DNA from: JASSUD01 sp031963405
GTDB taxonomy: Bacteria; Pseudomonadota; Gammaproteobacteria; Burkholderiales; Burkholderiaceae
Length of the DNA stretch: 64,000 bases
Assembly: GCA_031963405.1 (NCBI GenBank)
Contig: JASSUJ010000001.1
Span: forward strand, 682,001-746,000
Direction of reading: 5' to 3'
The notes under the pieces were generated by a model, which was given only the letters and a program-made list of their open reading frames with translations, had not been told where the DNA came from and searched no databases. A program made the translations under genes and the position numbers. This document shows positions 1 through 8,266 of this stretch, one piece after another (positions within the stretch are counted from its first letter, which is position 1; every line of letters begins with the position of its first letter).

Positions 1-1601
1 TTAGAACTGCTCTTTTTAAGCCAACGATGGGTGATAGCTAGTGCCGCTATCAGGCTTCCTAAAACTTGACTCATAAATAGCCACTCGGCTTTTTTATTCG
101 TTTGTGACGATAAGTATGCGCCTGCGGCCAATCCCAGCAGATTGCCGATCGTGTCAAGTATTGAAGCAAATAAGGTGTCCTGCAGACTGAGTAAATTGCT
201 AATGCCGATATTTTTAAGCGTGTCGATAATGACGCCCACGCCATGGATAGATAAAATCGCTTGCGCTAATGGCAGGGTTTCTTTGGGAATAGCTTGTGAA
301 GTGTCGAGAAAAATTTCTGAGATTTGTTTGGAGAAAACTGTAAATAAGAGGCTAGCGCAGCATGCAACAGACACGCCTACGATCAGGCTTGCATTACCAA
401 AGCGTTGGACGTTTTGTTGCAGCGTTTTGAGCGTTGCTCTTTCATCACGTTCTTGCGCAGCTTTTAATTTCCCCGTCGCATTCGCAACCTCTGCGTTTGT
501 CGCTAATACCAGACCCAAAAGCAGCATATCAATGGTCGATACGGGCACAGACGACACCTCCTGCGCAACGGATACCTCTTTACCCAGCTTGCCAGCTAAT
601 AACGACAGAATGACTGCATGGGCTGAGGCAAATACATTATGCAAACCAATTGGCAAACCAATTTTGAAAAGCGCTGAAATATCTTTGTAGTTTGGAAGGT
701 GCCAATCGAATAGCTTAAATTCATCGTATTGCTTACTACACCTATAGTGAAGCCTCAATCCTAAAAAACTTAACCAAACGACCAACGAATACCCATAACC
801 CAAACCAGCGATACCTAAACGGGGGAAACCCAAAGCGCCTACTGCTAGTGCGTAGCTTAAAGACGCAGATAGAACGGCCTTTACTGTGTCAAAGACTAGA
901 ACAATTTCAGGCCGTCTGTTACCCCGTGCAAAGTGCAAATCACTCGCACACAAAAACGCTGGCATAACACCGTAACTCACCGCATCACAATATTCTTGCA
1001 CGGCCTGCGCAACTTCTTCGGAGATGCCCAAAGTGTTTGAAAAAACTGAAACATGGCGTAGCAATAAGCTAGTCGGCAAGCTTAAGAGACCACCAACCCA
1101 CCAGCTTTGGGCAACGATTTCACCGATTCTGGCTTTTTCTTGCGCACCAGCTGCTTCCCCTACAAACACGCAAGTAGGCGCTAGCGTTCCTTGTACGAGG
1201 CCATTAATTTGAGCAACGGATGCCATGGCTAAAGGAATGGCGGCCATTTCGTTGTGGCTTAAGTGACGTATCGCAATGCCTTCAACAATCCCATGCGCGA
1301 TTGTGCCTAAGCTAGATAAACTTAAAGATACTGAGGGTTTGAATAGTTGATGGATAGCTTCACGGTAAGTAATAGGCTCTGCTTGCTCTCTTTGCTTAGG
1401 TGAATTGATCAAATTTGCAGTTTCAGACTCGAGGGACGTTAATGTTTCCCCTGCACTTATCGCTTCTTCTGCCGCGCCTTCATGCTCACCGTGTCTCTGA
1501 GGTTGTGTACGAGTCGTGACGGAGAGCTCAATTTCATCTTCACTATGTGACGATAAGACCCTATATCTGGCAGATCTGGGCGGGGAAAGAGGTGAGAACA
1601 T
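1..1601 (-). CDS. MATE-family efflux transporter, 3' end beyond the window edge
   Basis: An uninterrupted minus-strand frame runs from an ATG at 1601 (AAAGGAG ribosome site about 5 nt upstream) to the left edge, giving 533 residues without a stop. The first ~80 residues are polar and probably disordered. After that come repeated hydrophobic segments typical of the MATE (multidrug and toxic compound extrusion) fold, with phrases such as LSLSSLGTIAHGIVEG, IAGLGYGYSLVVWLSFLG and KIGLPIGLHNVFASAHAV. The family consists of about 12-TM inner-membrane proteins that export cationic compounds in exchange for Na+ or H+. The long polar N-terminus is unusual, since most bacterial MATE proteins begin close to TM1. 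A decayed copy of residues ~176-254 lies at 5985-6217. The family call rests on sequence character; the substrate is unknown. Confidence 0.75.
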   Translation of the reverse strand, partial: MFSPLSPPRSARYRVLSSHSEDEIELSVTTRTQPQRHGEHEGAAEEAISAGETLTSLESETANLINSPKQREQAEPITYREAIHQLFKPSVSLSLSSLGTIAHGIVEGIAIRHLSHNEMAAIPLAMASVAQINGLVQGTLAPTCVFVGEAAGAQEKARIGEIVAQSWWVGGLLSLPTSLLLRHVSVFSNTLGISEEVAQAVQEYCDAVSYGVMPAFLCASDLHFARGNRRPEIVLVFDTVKAVLSASLSYALAVGALGFPRLGIAGLGYGYSLVVWLSFLGLRLHYRCSKQYDEFKLFDWHLPNYKDISALFKIGLPIGLHNVFASAHAVILSLLAGKLGKEVSVAQEVSSVPVSTIDMLLLGLVLATNAEVANATGKLKAAQERDERATLKTLQQNVQRFGNASLIVGVSVACCASLLFTVFSKQISEIFLDTSQAIPKETLPLAQAILSIHGVGVIIDTLKNIGISNLLSLQDTLFASILDTIGNLLGLAAGAYLSSQTNKKAEWLFMSQVLGSLIAALAITHRWLKKSSS

Positions 1602-2296
1602 TGATACTCCTTTGGATCAAAGGCTGAGGTCTCAACTATATTAATATGGTCTCTCTCATTTTCTTCTAATGAATTTAATGTAAATTTAAAAATTCATCGA
1701 TCTCTTTAGAGAAATTATTAAAGAATAACTAAAGCTCCAAGAATTATGTTTCCCTCTACAGCGAAATAAAATAATACAGAATTTACCCTATACAATTAAT
1801 AGCCTTAAAGACAAAATTCTCATATGCGTAAACGGGAGAAAGCGTGATCTTTCTCCTTTCGTGAATACAAGCCCATATAGAAAATCTTCGCTTATTAGAT
1901 TATTCATTTGTTGAAAAATAGGAATATGAACAATGCAACTGAAAAATTAGATTATCAAGAAGAAAATTAATTGATCACAGAATTTAGTGTTTTGAAAACA
2001 CCTTAGGTGGGGCTGGATAATATAGAAAATATAGTATTTGGCGATTTTTATAATAATTAGAAATAAAAGAATATTTCAATTTAGCAATTAAATGCTTTTC
2101 TCCCCCGCTCTACAATCATGTCAGGCAATATTTCTATATTCGAATACACAGCGATGCAATTAAAGCAAGCCGTGGTCGGCTACGGCTGCGTGTATAACTA
2201 GAAAAAGAGACTGGGTGCAGCGTAGCCGACGGGTTGACTAAAGGGTTTATTCCAATCGCTTGCAATATAAAGCCCCCACACAAATGGGGCAAAAAA
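1602..2296. other. AT-rich intergenic region
   Basis: About 700 bases between the divergent MATE start and the end of the first Rieske gene. I see no credible ORF. It is strongly AT-rich apart from the hairpin at 2175-2230. Confidence 0.5.
2175..2230. repeat. Inverted repeat (GC-rich hairpin)
   Basis: GTCGGCTACGGCTGC (2175-2189) pairs with GCAGCGTAGCCGAC (2217-2230) with one bulged base, across a 27-nt loop. It lies 66 nt beyond the stop of the minus-strand Rieske gene in an otherwise AT-rich spacer. No T-run follows on either strand, so a Rho-independent terminator is not demonstrated. Confidence 0.55.
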
Positions 2297-3349
2297 TTAA
2301 GCTTGCTTTAAGAGCGGTGCGTCTATTTCTTCAGTGATAAGCCGATCCATCACGCGACGGCAACGAATCGATGCCTCATCTATTGGCAGCAGCATAGGAC
2401 GCATCGACATAAAGTCTTTATCGCCCATACTTCGTTGCTGATCTTCCATGATTGGCAAATCTTCTTTTTCAAGTGGATACTTTAAAACTTCAGTCAGCCC
2501 CGCCAGCGCTTGGCGGCCTACCTCGCCCATTTCGATAGGGACACTAAAGGCAAAAAAGAAATATGTCGTGGTTTCTGTTTCAGGGGTCGCGAAAACCGCG
2601 CTTTTTGCAGAAAGGATCAACTTAGTTCGATCACCCGCTTCACTGGCCTCAGTAATCACTTCCATTAAACCAGGCGGATCCCAGCGCACGGTAAAGCTAC
2701 GATCTATCAGCATACCCTCAGGCACTTGATTAATTTGCGCAATAAAAGGCGCTGCTTCTTCAGCATAGGTTAAACGATGGGACCAAACCGTATCGCCCTT
2801 CTGCACACACTCCGCATCTCTCAGTGCAATTCTGTCTGTGCCTAAATTACTGCTATGCAGAAACTGCAAATGACTAAAATCCAGCACGTTATCAACGGTC
2901 AATTGATAATTCACCTTCGTATGTACATACTGGCGTTCAATAAAGCTATGTGCAGGATCAAGAAAATCAAAGTTGGGGATTTTGGATGCATCAGCACTAG
3001 CGGCATCTCCTGGCCAAATCCAAATCGCACCAAAGCGTTCTACGACGGGATAGCTGTGTATTTTCATCGCCGGAGGAATATGTCCCTCACCATGCGGATT
3101 GCGCACGCAGCGACCATTCGCACCAAACGCCAACCCATGATAGGGGCACTCAATAACACCATTTTCTAACCGCCCTTTATGCAACGGCGCGAAGCGATGG
3201 GGACAAATATTAGAGAGCGCAACAGACTTCCCTTCCTCATCCCGATAAAACAACACCTGCTCACCTAAAATCGTGCGAGCAAACGGCTTATCGGATGACA
3301 ATTCATTCGCCCATGCGCCGACATACCAGGTGTTTTTTAAAAACGGCAT
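2297..3349 (-). CDS. Rieske [2Fe-2S] aromatic oxygenase, VanA-like (copy 1)
   Basis: Terminal oxygenase component of the vanillate O-demethylase / ring-hydroxylating type. The N-terminal Rieske domain has C-x-H (CPH) and, 17 residues later, C-x2-H (CPYH) as cluster ligands. The catalytic domain has D-N-x2-D-x2-H-x4-H (DNVLDFSHLQFLH), the usual mononuclear-iron ligand region. The length (350 residues) fits VanA-like proteins. I chose the ATG at 3349 because AGGAAG lies 4 nt upstream and family members start near this MPFLKNTWYVGAW; an in-frame ATG at 3379 has no ribosome site. No reductase partner is adjacent, so electrons must come from elsewhere. The substrate cannot be read from the sequence. 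A close paralogue follows upstream at 3516-4586. Confidence 0.85.
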   Translation of the reverse strand: MPFLKNTWYVGAWANELSSDKPFARTILGEQVLFYRDEEGKSVALSNICPHRFAPLHKGRLENGVIECPYHGLAFGANGRCVRNPHGEGHIPPAMKIHSYPVVERFGAIWIWPGDAASADASKIPNFDFLDPAHSFIERQYVHTKVNYQLTVDNVLDFSHLQFLHSSNLGTDRIALRDAECVQKGDTVWSHRLTYAEEAAPFIAQINQVPEGMLIDRSFTVRWDPPGLMEVITEASEAGDRTKLILSAKSAVFATPETETTTYFFFAFSVPIEMGEVGRQALAGLTEVLKYPLEKEDLPIMEDQQRSMGDKDFMSMRPMLLPIDEASIRCRRVMDRLITEEIDAPLLKQA

Positions 3350-3416
3350 TTTTCTTCCTAAAAAAGCAGCTGGTGACATGGCTTTTTGCGCTTAGGCAAA
3401 CTGCCATGCCACAACT

Positions 3417-3437
3417 ATTGATGCATCAATATTGATG
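3417..3437. promoter_or_regulatory. Overlapping palindromes upstream of Rieske copy 1 (possible operator)
   Basis: ATTGATGCATCAAT (3417-3430) and CATCAATATTGATG (3424-3437) are each perfect 14-bp palindromes, and they share 7 bp. They lie 68-88 nt upstream of the ATG at 3349. The arrangement is kept upstream of copy 2 with a single change. A dimeric regulator could bind here; which one is unknown. Confidence 0.5.
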
Positions 3438-3515
3438 ATGATTTTTTTGTATATGCTGTGTTCAGCAGATGATGCTAGAAATGAGTTCTAGTCTTAAAAC
3501 TTACGCAGGCTATTT

Positions 3516-4586
3516 CTAAACAGCCACTTTAAGATTGACTTGTGGTGATGACAAAGCGTTTGCTTCTTCAGCTAGCAGCCGATTCATCACACGACGACAA
3601 CGAATCGATGCCTCATCTATCGGCAACAGCATAGGACGCATCGACATAAAGTCTTTATCGCCCATATTTCGTTGCTGATCTTCCACCATTGGCACATCTT
3701 CTTTTTCAATGGGATACATTAAAGCTTCAGTCGCCCGCTCCAGCATTTGACGGCCCGCCTCACCCAATCCTACAGGCATACTAAAGGCCAAAAAGCAATG
3801 CGCAGTGGTTTCTGTTTCGGGCGTTTGGAAAACCGCGCTTTTTGCCGCAGTGATCACCTTAGATCGATCCCCCGCTTCACTCATCTCAGCACTCAATTCG
3901 ATTAAACCAGGCACCTCCCAACGCACAGTAAAGCTACGATCTACCAGCATACCCTCAGGCACTTGGCTAATTTGCGCAATAAAAGGCGACACTTCTTCAT
4001 CGTAGGTTAAACGACAGGACCAAACCGTATCGTCTTTCTGCACGCAATCCGCATCTCTCAGCGCAATTCTGTCTGTGCCTAAATTACTGCTATGCAGAAA
4101 CTGCAAATGACTAAAATCCAGCACGTTATCAATCATTAATTGATAGTTCGCCTTCATAGGCAGATAGCGGCAAGCGATAAAGTTATGCGCGATATCAAGG
4201 AAATCAAAGACAGGGATTTTGGATTCGTCAGCACTAGCTACATCTCCTGGCCAAATCCAAATCGCGCCAAAGCGTTCTACAACGGGATAGCTGTGTATTT
4301 TCATCGCCGAAGGAATACGTCCCTCACCATGCGGATTGCGCACGCAGTGGCCATTCGCACCAAATGCCAACCCATGATAGGGACACTCAATAACACCATT
4401 TTCTAACCGCCCTTTATGCAACGGCGCAAAACGATGGGGACAAATATTAGAGAGCACGACAGGCTGCCCTTCCGCATCTCGATAAAACAGCACCTGCTCA
4501 CCTAAAATCGTGCGAGCAAACGGCTTATCGGATGACAATTCATTCGCCCATGCACCGACATACCAGGTGTTTTTTAAAAACGGCAT
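3516..4586 (-). CDS. Rieske [2Fe-2S] aromatic oxygenase, VanA-like (copy 2)
   Basis: Tandem paralogue of the gene at 2297-3349, with the same Rieske ligands (CPH and CPYH) and the same iron-site region (DNVLDFSHLQFLH). The first ~47 residues counted from the upstream ATG are identical in the two proteins. The middle and the C-terminal half differ at many positions, so substrate preference may have split. The ATG at 4586 follows AGGAAG exactly as in copy 1. The upstream DNA is also duplicated, including the palindromes, so each copy probably has its own promoter. The C-terminus is a few residues longer (ends VNLKVAV). No ferredoxin or reductase gene is nearby. Confidence 0.85.
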   Translation of the reverse strand: MPFLKNTWYVGAWANELSSDKPFARTILGEQVLFYRDAEGQPVVLSNICPHRFAPLHKGRLENGVIECPYHGLAFGANGHCVRNPHGEGRIPSAMKIHSYPVVERFGAIWIWPGDVASADESKIPVFDFLDIAHNFIACRYLPMKANYQLMIDNVLDFSHLQFLHSSNLGTDRIALRDADCVQKDDTVWSCRLTYDEEVSPFIAQISQVPEGMLVDRSFTVRWEVPGLIELSAEMSEAGDRSKVITAAKSAVFQTPETETTAHCFLAFSMPVGLGEAGRQMLERATEALMYPIEKEDVPMVEDQQRNMGDKDFMSMRPMLLPIDEASIRCRRVMNRLLAEEANALSSPQVNLKVAV

Positions 4587-4653
4587 TTTTCTTCCTAAAA
4601 AAGCAGCTGGTGACATAGCCTTTTGCGCTTAGACAAATTGCCGTGCCACAACT

Positions 4654-4674
4654 ATTGACGCATCAATATTGATG
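4654..4674. promoter_or_regulatory. Palindromes upstream of Rieske copy 2 (possible operator)
   Basis: Equivalent of 3417-3437. CATCAATATTGATG (4661-4674) is a perfect palindrome; the overlapping one, ATTGACGCATCAAT (4654-4667), has one change. The spacing to the ATG at 4586 is the same as in copy 1. Confidence 0.5.
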
Positions 4675-4919
4675 ATGATTTTTTGTGTATATTTTGCGGT
4701 CAGCAGAGGATGCTAGGAATTAGAGTTGGCCAAAGTGCCGAGTAGATTTAACTGATATTGCCGCCTCATAATAAGACTGTGAACTTAGCAGCAGAGGGTC
4801 CGAGCCATAATGATATTGAGCATGTGCTACAACCTTAACCAAAGCTCCAGCATTAGTCACAAGCAATATTCCTGTCAAAGCGATCTGAGTTTTATTTTTA
4901 ATATCAAAGCCAAAATGAA

Positions 4920-5642
4920 ATGAGCCACACTAACTCTGCTTTCTTTATCGCTGAAGAGCTATTCGATATTGCGCATTCGACAAACACGAGCTGCTATCGA
5001 TGTGAATTTGATCAAGCTCAGTATAAAGATTCGCTCTTTGTTCATCACAAAATTGAAAATCACCCCTCGCTAGACCGTGCAGTTATCAAAAGAAAAGCGG
5101 AATTTCTTGCCGGACGTTATGCGGCACAGCAAGCGATGAAAAAACTGGGAATAGAAAAAACGACGGTAGGAATTGGCCAACATCGCAACCCAATTTGGCC
5201 TAAAGGACTGGTTGGCTCGATTACACATAATGCTACGCACGCGATTTGCGCTGTCGCCCGAAATACTGACTATCAAAGTATTGGTATTGATCTGGCAGAC
5301 CCTATCTCACTAGACACAGCAAATAATATTAAAGATCGCATCATTCAAACAAACGAAGTAGATACCTTAGTTAATCTTCCGCTTTCATTTGAGCAATCGC
5401 TAACCCTTGCCTTCTCTGCTAAAGAAAGTTTATTTAAAGCGCTCTATCCTCAGGTGGAGACTTACTTTGGATTTCATGCAGCAGAGATACATGCAGTAGA
5501 AATGAACAGTCAAACCTTTCTCATTAGACTCACGCGAGACCTGACCAGCTCTCTAGCTAAAGATACGGTTTTTAAAGGCAGTTTTAAGATGCAGCCAGAT
5601 AGCGTGTTTACGTCGATTTTTATTACGCATGACTTAATCTAG
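4920..5642 (+). CDS. 4'-phosphopantetheinyl transferase, EntD type
   Basis: Transfers the phosphopantetheine arm of coenzyme A to a serine of carrier proteins. Family motifs appear in order: KRKAEFLAGRYAA, WPKGLVGSITH, the Mg-binding GIDLADP, and FSAKESLFKALYP with the catalytic/Mg ligands. At 240 residues the length suits EntD-type enzymes, which usually serve siderophore or other non-ribosomal peptide synthases. It stands alone here, with no synthase next to it. The start lacks a good ribosome site: the ATG at 4920 overlaps the TGA of a preceding two-codon ATG, so translation may be weak. With acpS broken (61490-61710), this enzyme or the one at 41774-42499 may also have to activate the fatty-acid carrier protein. 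Confidence 0.88.
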   Translation: MSHTNSAFFIAEELFDIAHSTNTSCYRCEFDQAQYKDSLFVHHKIENHPSLDRAVIKRKAEFLAGRYAAQQAMKKLGIEKTTVGIGQHRNPIWPKGLVGSITHNATHAICAVARNTDYQSIGIDLADPISLDTANNIKDRIIQTNEVDTLVNLPLSFEQSLTLAFSAKESLFKALYPQVETYFGFHAAEIHAVEMNSQTFLIRLTRDLTSSLAKDTVFKGSFKMQPDSVFTSIFITHDLI

Positions 5643-5984
5643 CCGTACTACTAGGTACGCCCTGCCCGCCTTATGGCAATTAAAATCTATAGATAGTTTC
5701 GGGTTTGACGAACCTTGTTTCCTCAGCCAATTTTTCTAAATTGGTAACGAAATCGACTAGTAAAAGTTCCGGCGTGAGGTGGGGAGAAAAGTCTCGAGCG
5801 GGGCAGAGATAATCAAATTGACGACCATTAACTCAGGTATCTTCTTTACTAGAAAAAGTCGAACTTCGCACTCAGAACCTATTCATAATCTTTCAAAAAT
5901 GGTTGTGTTGGGGCTCGTACCTCACCCGAACCTACAATTTTTCAGCATTTTTCGTAGGGTGGATGGACGAAAAACTCCAAAAAT
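5643..5984. other. Intergenic region with decayed palindromic sequence
   Basis: No credible gene. The stretch at about 5878-5945 resembles one half of the long palindrome at 58735-58883 (an AACCTGTTTAGTAAT-like start, then GGGGCTCG/ACCTCACCC-like sequence) but is degenerate. A short GTAC-containing palindrome lies at about 5643-5660. Confidence 0.35.
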
Positions 5985-6217
5985 ACTGCTAGTGCGTAAC
6001 TCAAAAGTGAAGTCAGAACGGTCTTTACCGTATCCATGACTAAAACAATTTCAGGCTGTTTGTTACCTCGAGCAAAGTGTAAATCACTCGCATACAAAAA
6101 TGATGGCACAACGCCGTAGCTTACAGAATCACAGTATTCTTGCACCCCTCCGCGACCTCTTCAGAAATGCCAAAAGCTTTTAAAAAGGCTGAAGCATGGC
6201 TTAGCAATAAGCTATTC
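5985..6217 (-). pseudogene. Fragment of a MATE transporter gene
   Basis: About 233 bp matching 841-1075 of the MATE gene at the left edge, with scattered substitutions. A minus-strand translation reads QEYCDSVSYGVVPSF, then ASDLHFARGNKQPEIVLV; the intact gene has QEYCDAVSYGVMPAF and ASDLHFARGNRRPEIVLV. A small deletion near 6147-6152 shifts the frame. Both ends are missing. One end meets the last codons of the gene at 6216-7031, so this insertion may have truncated that gene. Confidence 0.75.
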
Positions 6218-7031
6218 AGGCCAACTGATTAACTTTCTCAGCCGCTGCTTGCATCAATTTTTTCTGCTTAAACCTTTGAACAGCTGCACGATTCTGCTGT
6301 CTCATTTTCTCTAATTTTATGGGATCATTTCTTCGCCTTTCTTTACTTTGGCGTTTTATATTTCTTATTTTTTCTACATTTTCAGGCTTTTCTCTATACT
6401 TCCTCGAGTATTCGCGCGTTTTACTTTTTTTTATCTCTGTTTTATCGAGAGCATTTTTCACTTGATTTTTATTAGAATCAGATACAGAGCTTTCAGCCAC
6501 AGATTCGCCACTCGATTGAACATAGCCTGAACTCTCATGCAAACCATCGTCTTTTATATCAAAACATAATGGAATCATATTTAAATAACTAAGATCTCGC
6601 ACAATTCGATCATTAATACTCGATAATTCATTAATATATATTTCATTATTATAAAAAGTATTTTGCCCTTCAATTATTTTGACTTGATCATCAATTCTAG
6701 TATCTTCAACTTCCCCGCCCTCTTGAAAATAATTTAAAGCTCCATATGGATCATAACTCAACCCAATAGAAGGGACCGGCGTTGAATTAATATCACTAAA
6801 ATTCTGGAGAGAGTCAATATTATTGGGTGCCAAATTATCCATGCGCTCTACATCCATAAGCTCGCTAGAATCTACTTCTCCATAGTCTGGAAATAGCACT
6901 TTACAAAATCCATTGTACTGAGAAGCGTCTTGATTTGAAATTTCTGCATTATTCGCGGTAGCATTTTTTGCCTCCCTATTAAGATGCTTAGGTAACGCCC
7001 TATGCAATCCTCCTATTCCTACTCCAAACAC
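6216..7031 (-). CDS. Hypothetical protein with a bZIP-like basic C-terminus
   Basis: 271 residues with no signal peptide or membrane segment. The first ~190 residues are acidic, polar and low in recognisable structure. The last ~75 are very basic with repeated units: REYSRKYREKPENVEKIR, QSKERRRNDPIKLEKMR, QQNRAAVQRFKQKK. The last unit, N-R-A-A-V-Q-R-F-K, resembles the DNA-contact segment of fungal Yap-type bZIP factors (N-x2-A-Q-x2-F-R). No leucine zipper follows: hydrophobic heptads stop within 16 residues. The stop codon lies at the junction with the MATE fragment at 5985-6217, so the protein may have lost its C-terminus. The start is probably GTG at 7031, with a weak ribosome site. It could be a nucleus-targeted effector, or only a phage-like KYREKNPEK-type repeat protein. 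Confidence 0.5.
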   Translation of the reverse strand: MFGVGIGGLHRALPKHLNREAKNATANNAEISNQDASQYNGFCKVLFPDYGEVDSSELMDVERMDNLAPNNIDSLQNFSDINSTPVPSIGLSYDPYGALNYFQEGGEVEDTRIDDQVKIIEGQNTFYNNEIYINELSSINDRIVRDLSYLNMIPLCFDIKDDGLHESSGYVQSSGESVAESSVSDSNKNQVKNALDKTEIKKSKTREYSRKYREKPENVEKIRNIKRQSKERRRNDPIKLEKMRQQNRAAVQRFKQKKLMQAAAEKVNQLA

Positions 7032-7541
7032 GACTATGTACCCTTATATAAAATAATTAAAAAAACGGAATAAAATTACTTTTACAAAACCCTACAAACC
7101 AGTTAATAAAAATACACTTATAACTTTCTTTATGTAAAAATTCGACAAGCAAAAAATATCCGTTTTTTATTCTATACCTTGGGAAAAAGTTTTGTAGCAA
7201 GAAATGTATTATAAAAATTAAAGAGCAATCTTATTTAAATTTCAAGATATATCAAACCAAAATAAACGCATATCTAATTTTAAAAAATTATTGATTTTTT
7301 AAAATTAAAATTGCAATCTTATTTATAGAAAATACCTAACCCAATTGAATAATGAGATTTTTAATATTATTTTTTCGAAAATAATGACATCTACCGTACC
7401 AAATCTATACTAATATTTTTATAATAATAATTTTTAGCTACGGCACAAATTACTGACATTTACGTAGGCGTAATTGGGGCAGAAACAGAATGTATTAACG
7501 TTGGTGCTCACAGTGTGTAATAAATGACGGAATGTCACATT
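7032..7541. other. AT-rich intergenic region with an AT-only inverted repeat
   Basis: About 510 bases without a credible ORF. TAATTTTAAAAAAT (7275-7288) is perfectly repeated in inverse at 7294-7307 across a 5-nt loop. It could be a weak terminator downstream of the minus-strand gene ending at 7542. The sequence GCAATCTTATTTA occurs twice (about 7226 and 7312). Confidence 0.5.
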
Positions 7542-8261
7542 CTAGGCAGACTGAAACGGTTCTGAAGTTAGCATAACGGCCGGCTGCCAATCTTCATGCG
7601 TGCAGTAACAGCACTGCATCGATGGCGCCTCCTTCGCTTCTTCTCCATGGCCGCAATAGGCACAGACAAAGTAGCCACTTACTGGTTTGGTAGTGCAGAA
7701 TTCATCAGGAATATCCGGGCAAATAGAAAGACCTGGTTTTGCTTTTCGGTAGCAAATCAAGCTGAAGTCACCTGATGGCTCAAAATAAATTCGGCGTAGT
7801 TCGCCTAAATGTTGGATGCCCTGCGAACGTAATTCTGAAGTTACCATGCTAAGAGGCAATTTAGAGGCTTTTAACTTGTCCATAAGCAAGCGGCCATCTT
7901 TTAGCAAAATACTGACCTCACCTTGAAACGCCGCTTCAATTTTGGATTTTTTAAAACACAATAATAAAAAACCTCTTTGGCAAGTAAAGGCCATCACTAG
8001 CGCGACAATGGCAGGTATCAGGCCCTGTGTTGGAAGTTGGATGGGGCCGCCAATGGCCGCCCCTATGATGAAGAGCACCGCCATTTCTAAAATGCTGAGC
8101 TGCGCAGCGGTGCGTTTCCCCAAAAGCTGCATGAAAAAAAGTAGGAAACAGTAGATCGCACCGGTACGGAAGATCACTTCTAGCAGAAAGCCCCACTGCG
8201 CATGGCCCATTAAAATGCGGTACCAATCCAGCAATTGAATGTCTTGTGGTTGAATTCCCAT
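7542..8261 (-). CDS. DUF421 (YetF-like) membrane protein with a C-terminal zinc ribbon (copy A)
   Basis: 239 residues. Three hydrophobic segments in the first ~100 residues are followed by the DUF421 cytosolic domain (GEVSILLKDGRLLMDKL, then LRSQGIQHLGELRRIYFEPSGDF). The C-terminus carries CAYCGHGEEA and CCYCTHEDW, two C-x2-C knuckles expected to bind one metal ion, as in rubredoxin-like ribbons. DUF421 proteins have no settled function. It lies 5 nt downstream of its paralogue at 8267-8968 and is surely in the same operon. Key features match between the two copies but overall identity is moderate, so the duplication is old. Confidence 0.8.
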   Translation of the reverse strand: MGIQPQDIQLLDWYRILMGHAQWGFLLEVIFRTGAIYCFLLFFMQLLGKRTAAQLSILEMAVLFIIGAAIGGPIQLPTQGLIPAIVALVMAFTCQRGFLLLCFKKSKIEAAFQGEVSILLKDGRLLMDKLKASKLPLSMVTSELRSQGIQHLGELRRIYFEPSGDFSLICYRKAKPGLSICPDIPDEFCTTKPVSGYFVCAYCGHGEEAKEAPSMQCCYCTHEDWQPAVMLTSEPFQSA

Positions 8262-8266
8262 CCTCT

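Noticed and set aside
142..690. Plus-strand frame of 182 codons
   Set aside because: It lies opposite the MATE gene, whose minus-strand frame is open for 533 codons and has clear membrane-protein sequence.
5779..6039. Plus-strand frame of 86 codons
   Set aside because: No ribosome site; it runs through decayed palindromic sequence and into the antisense of the MATE fragment.
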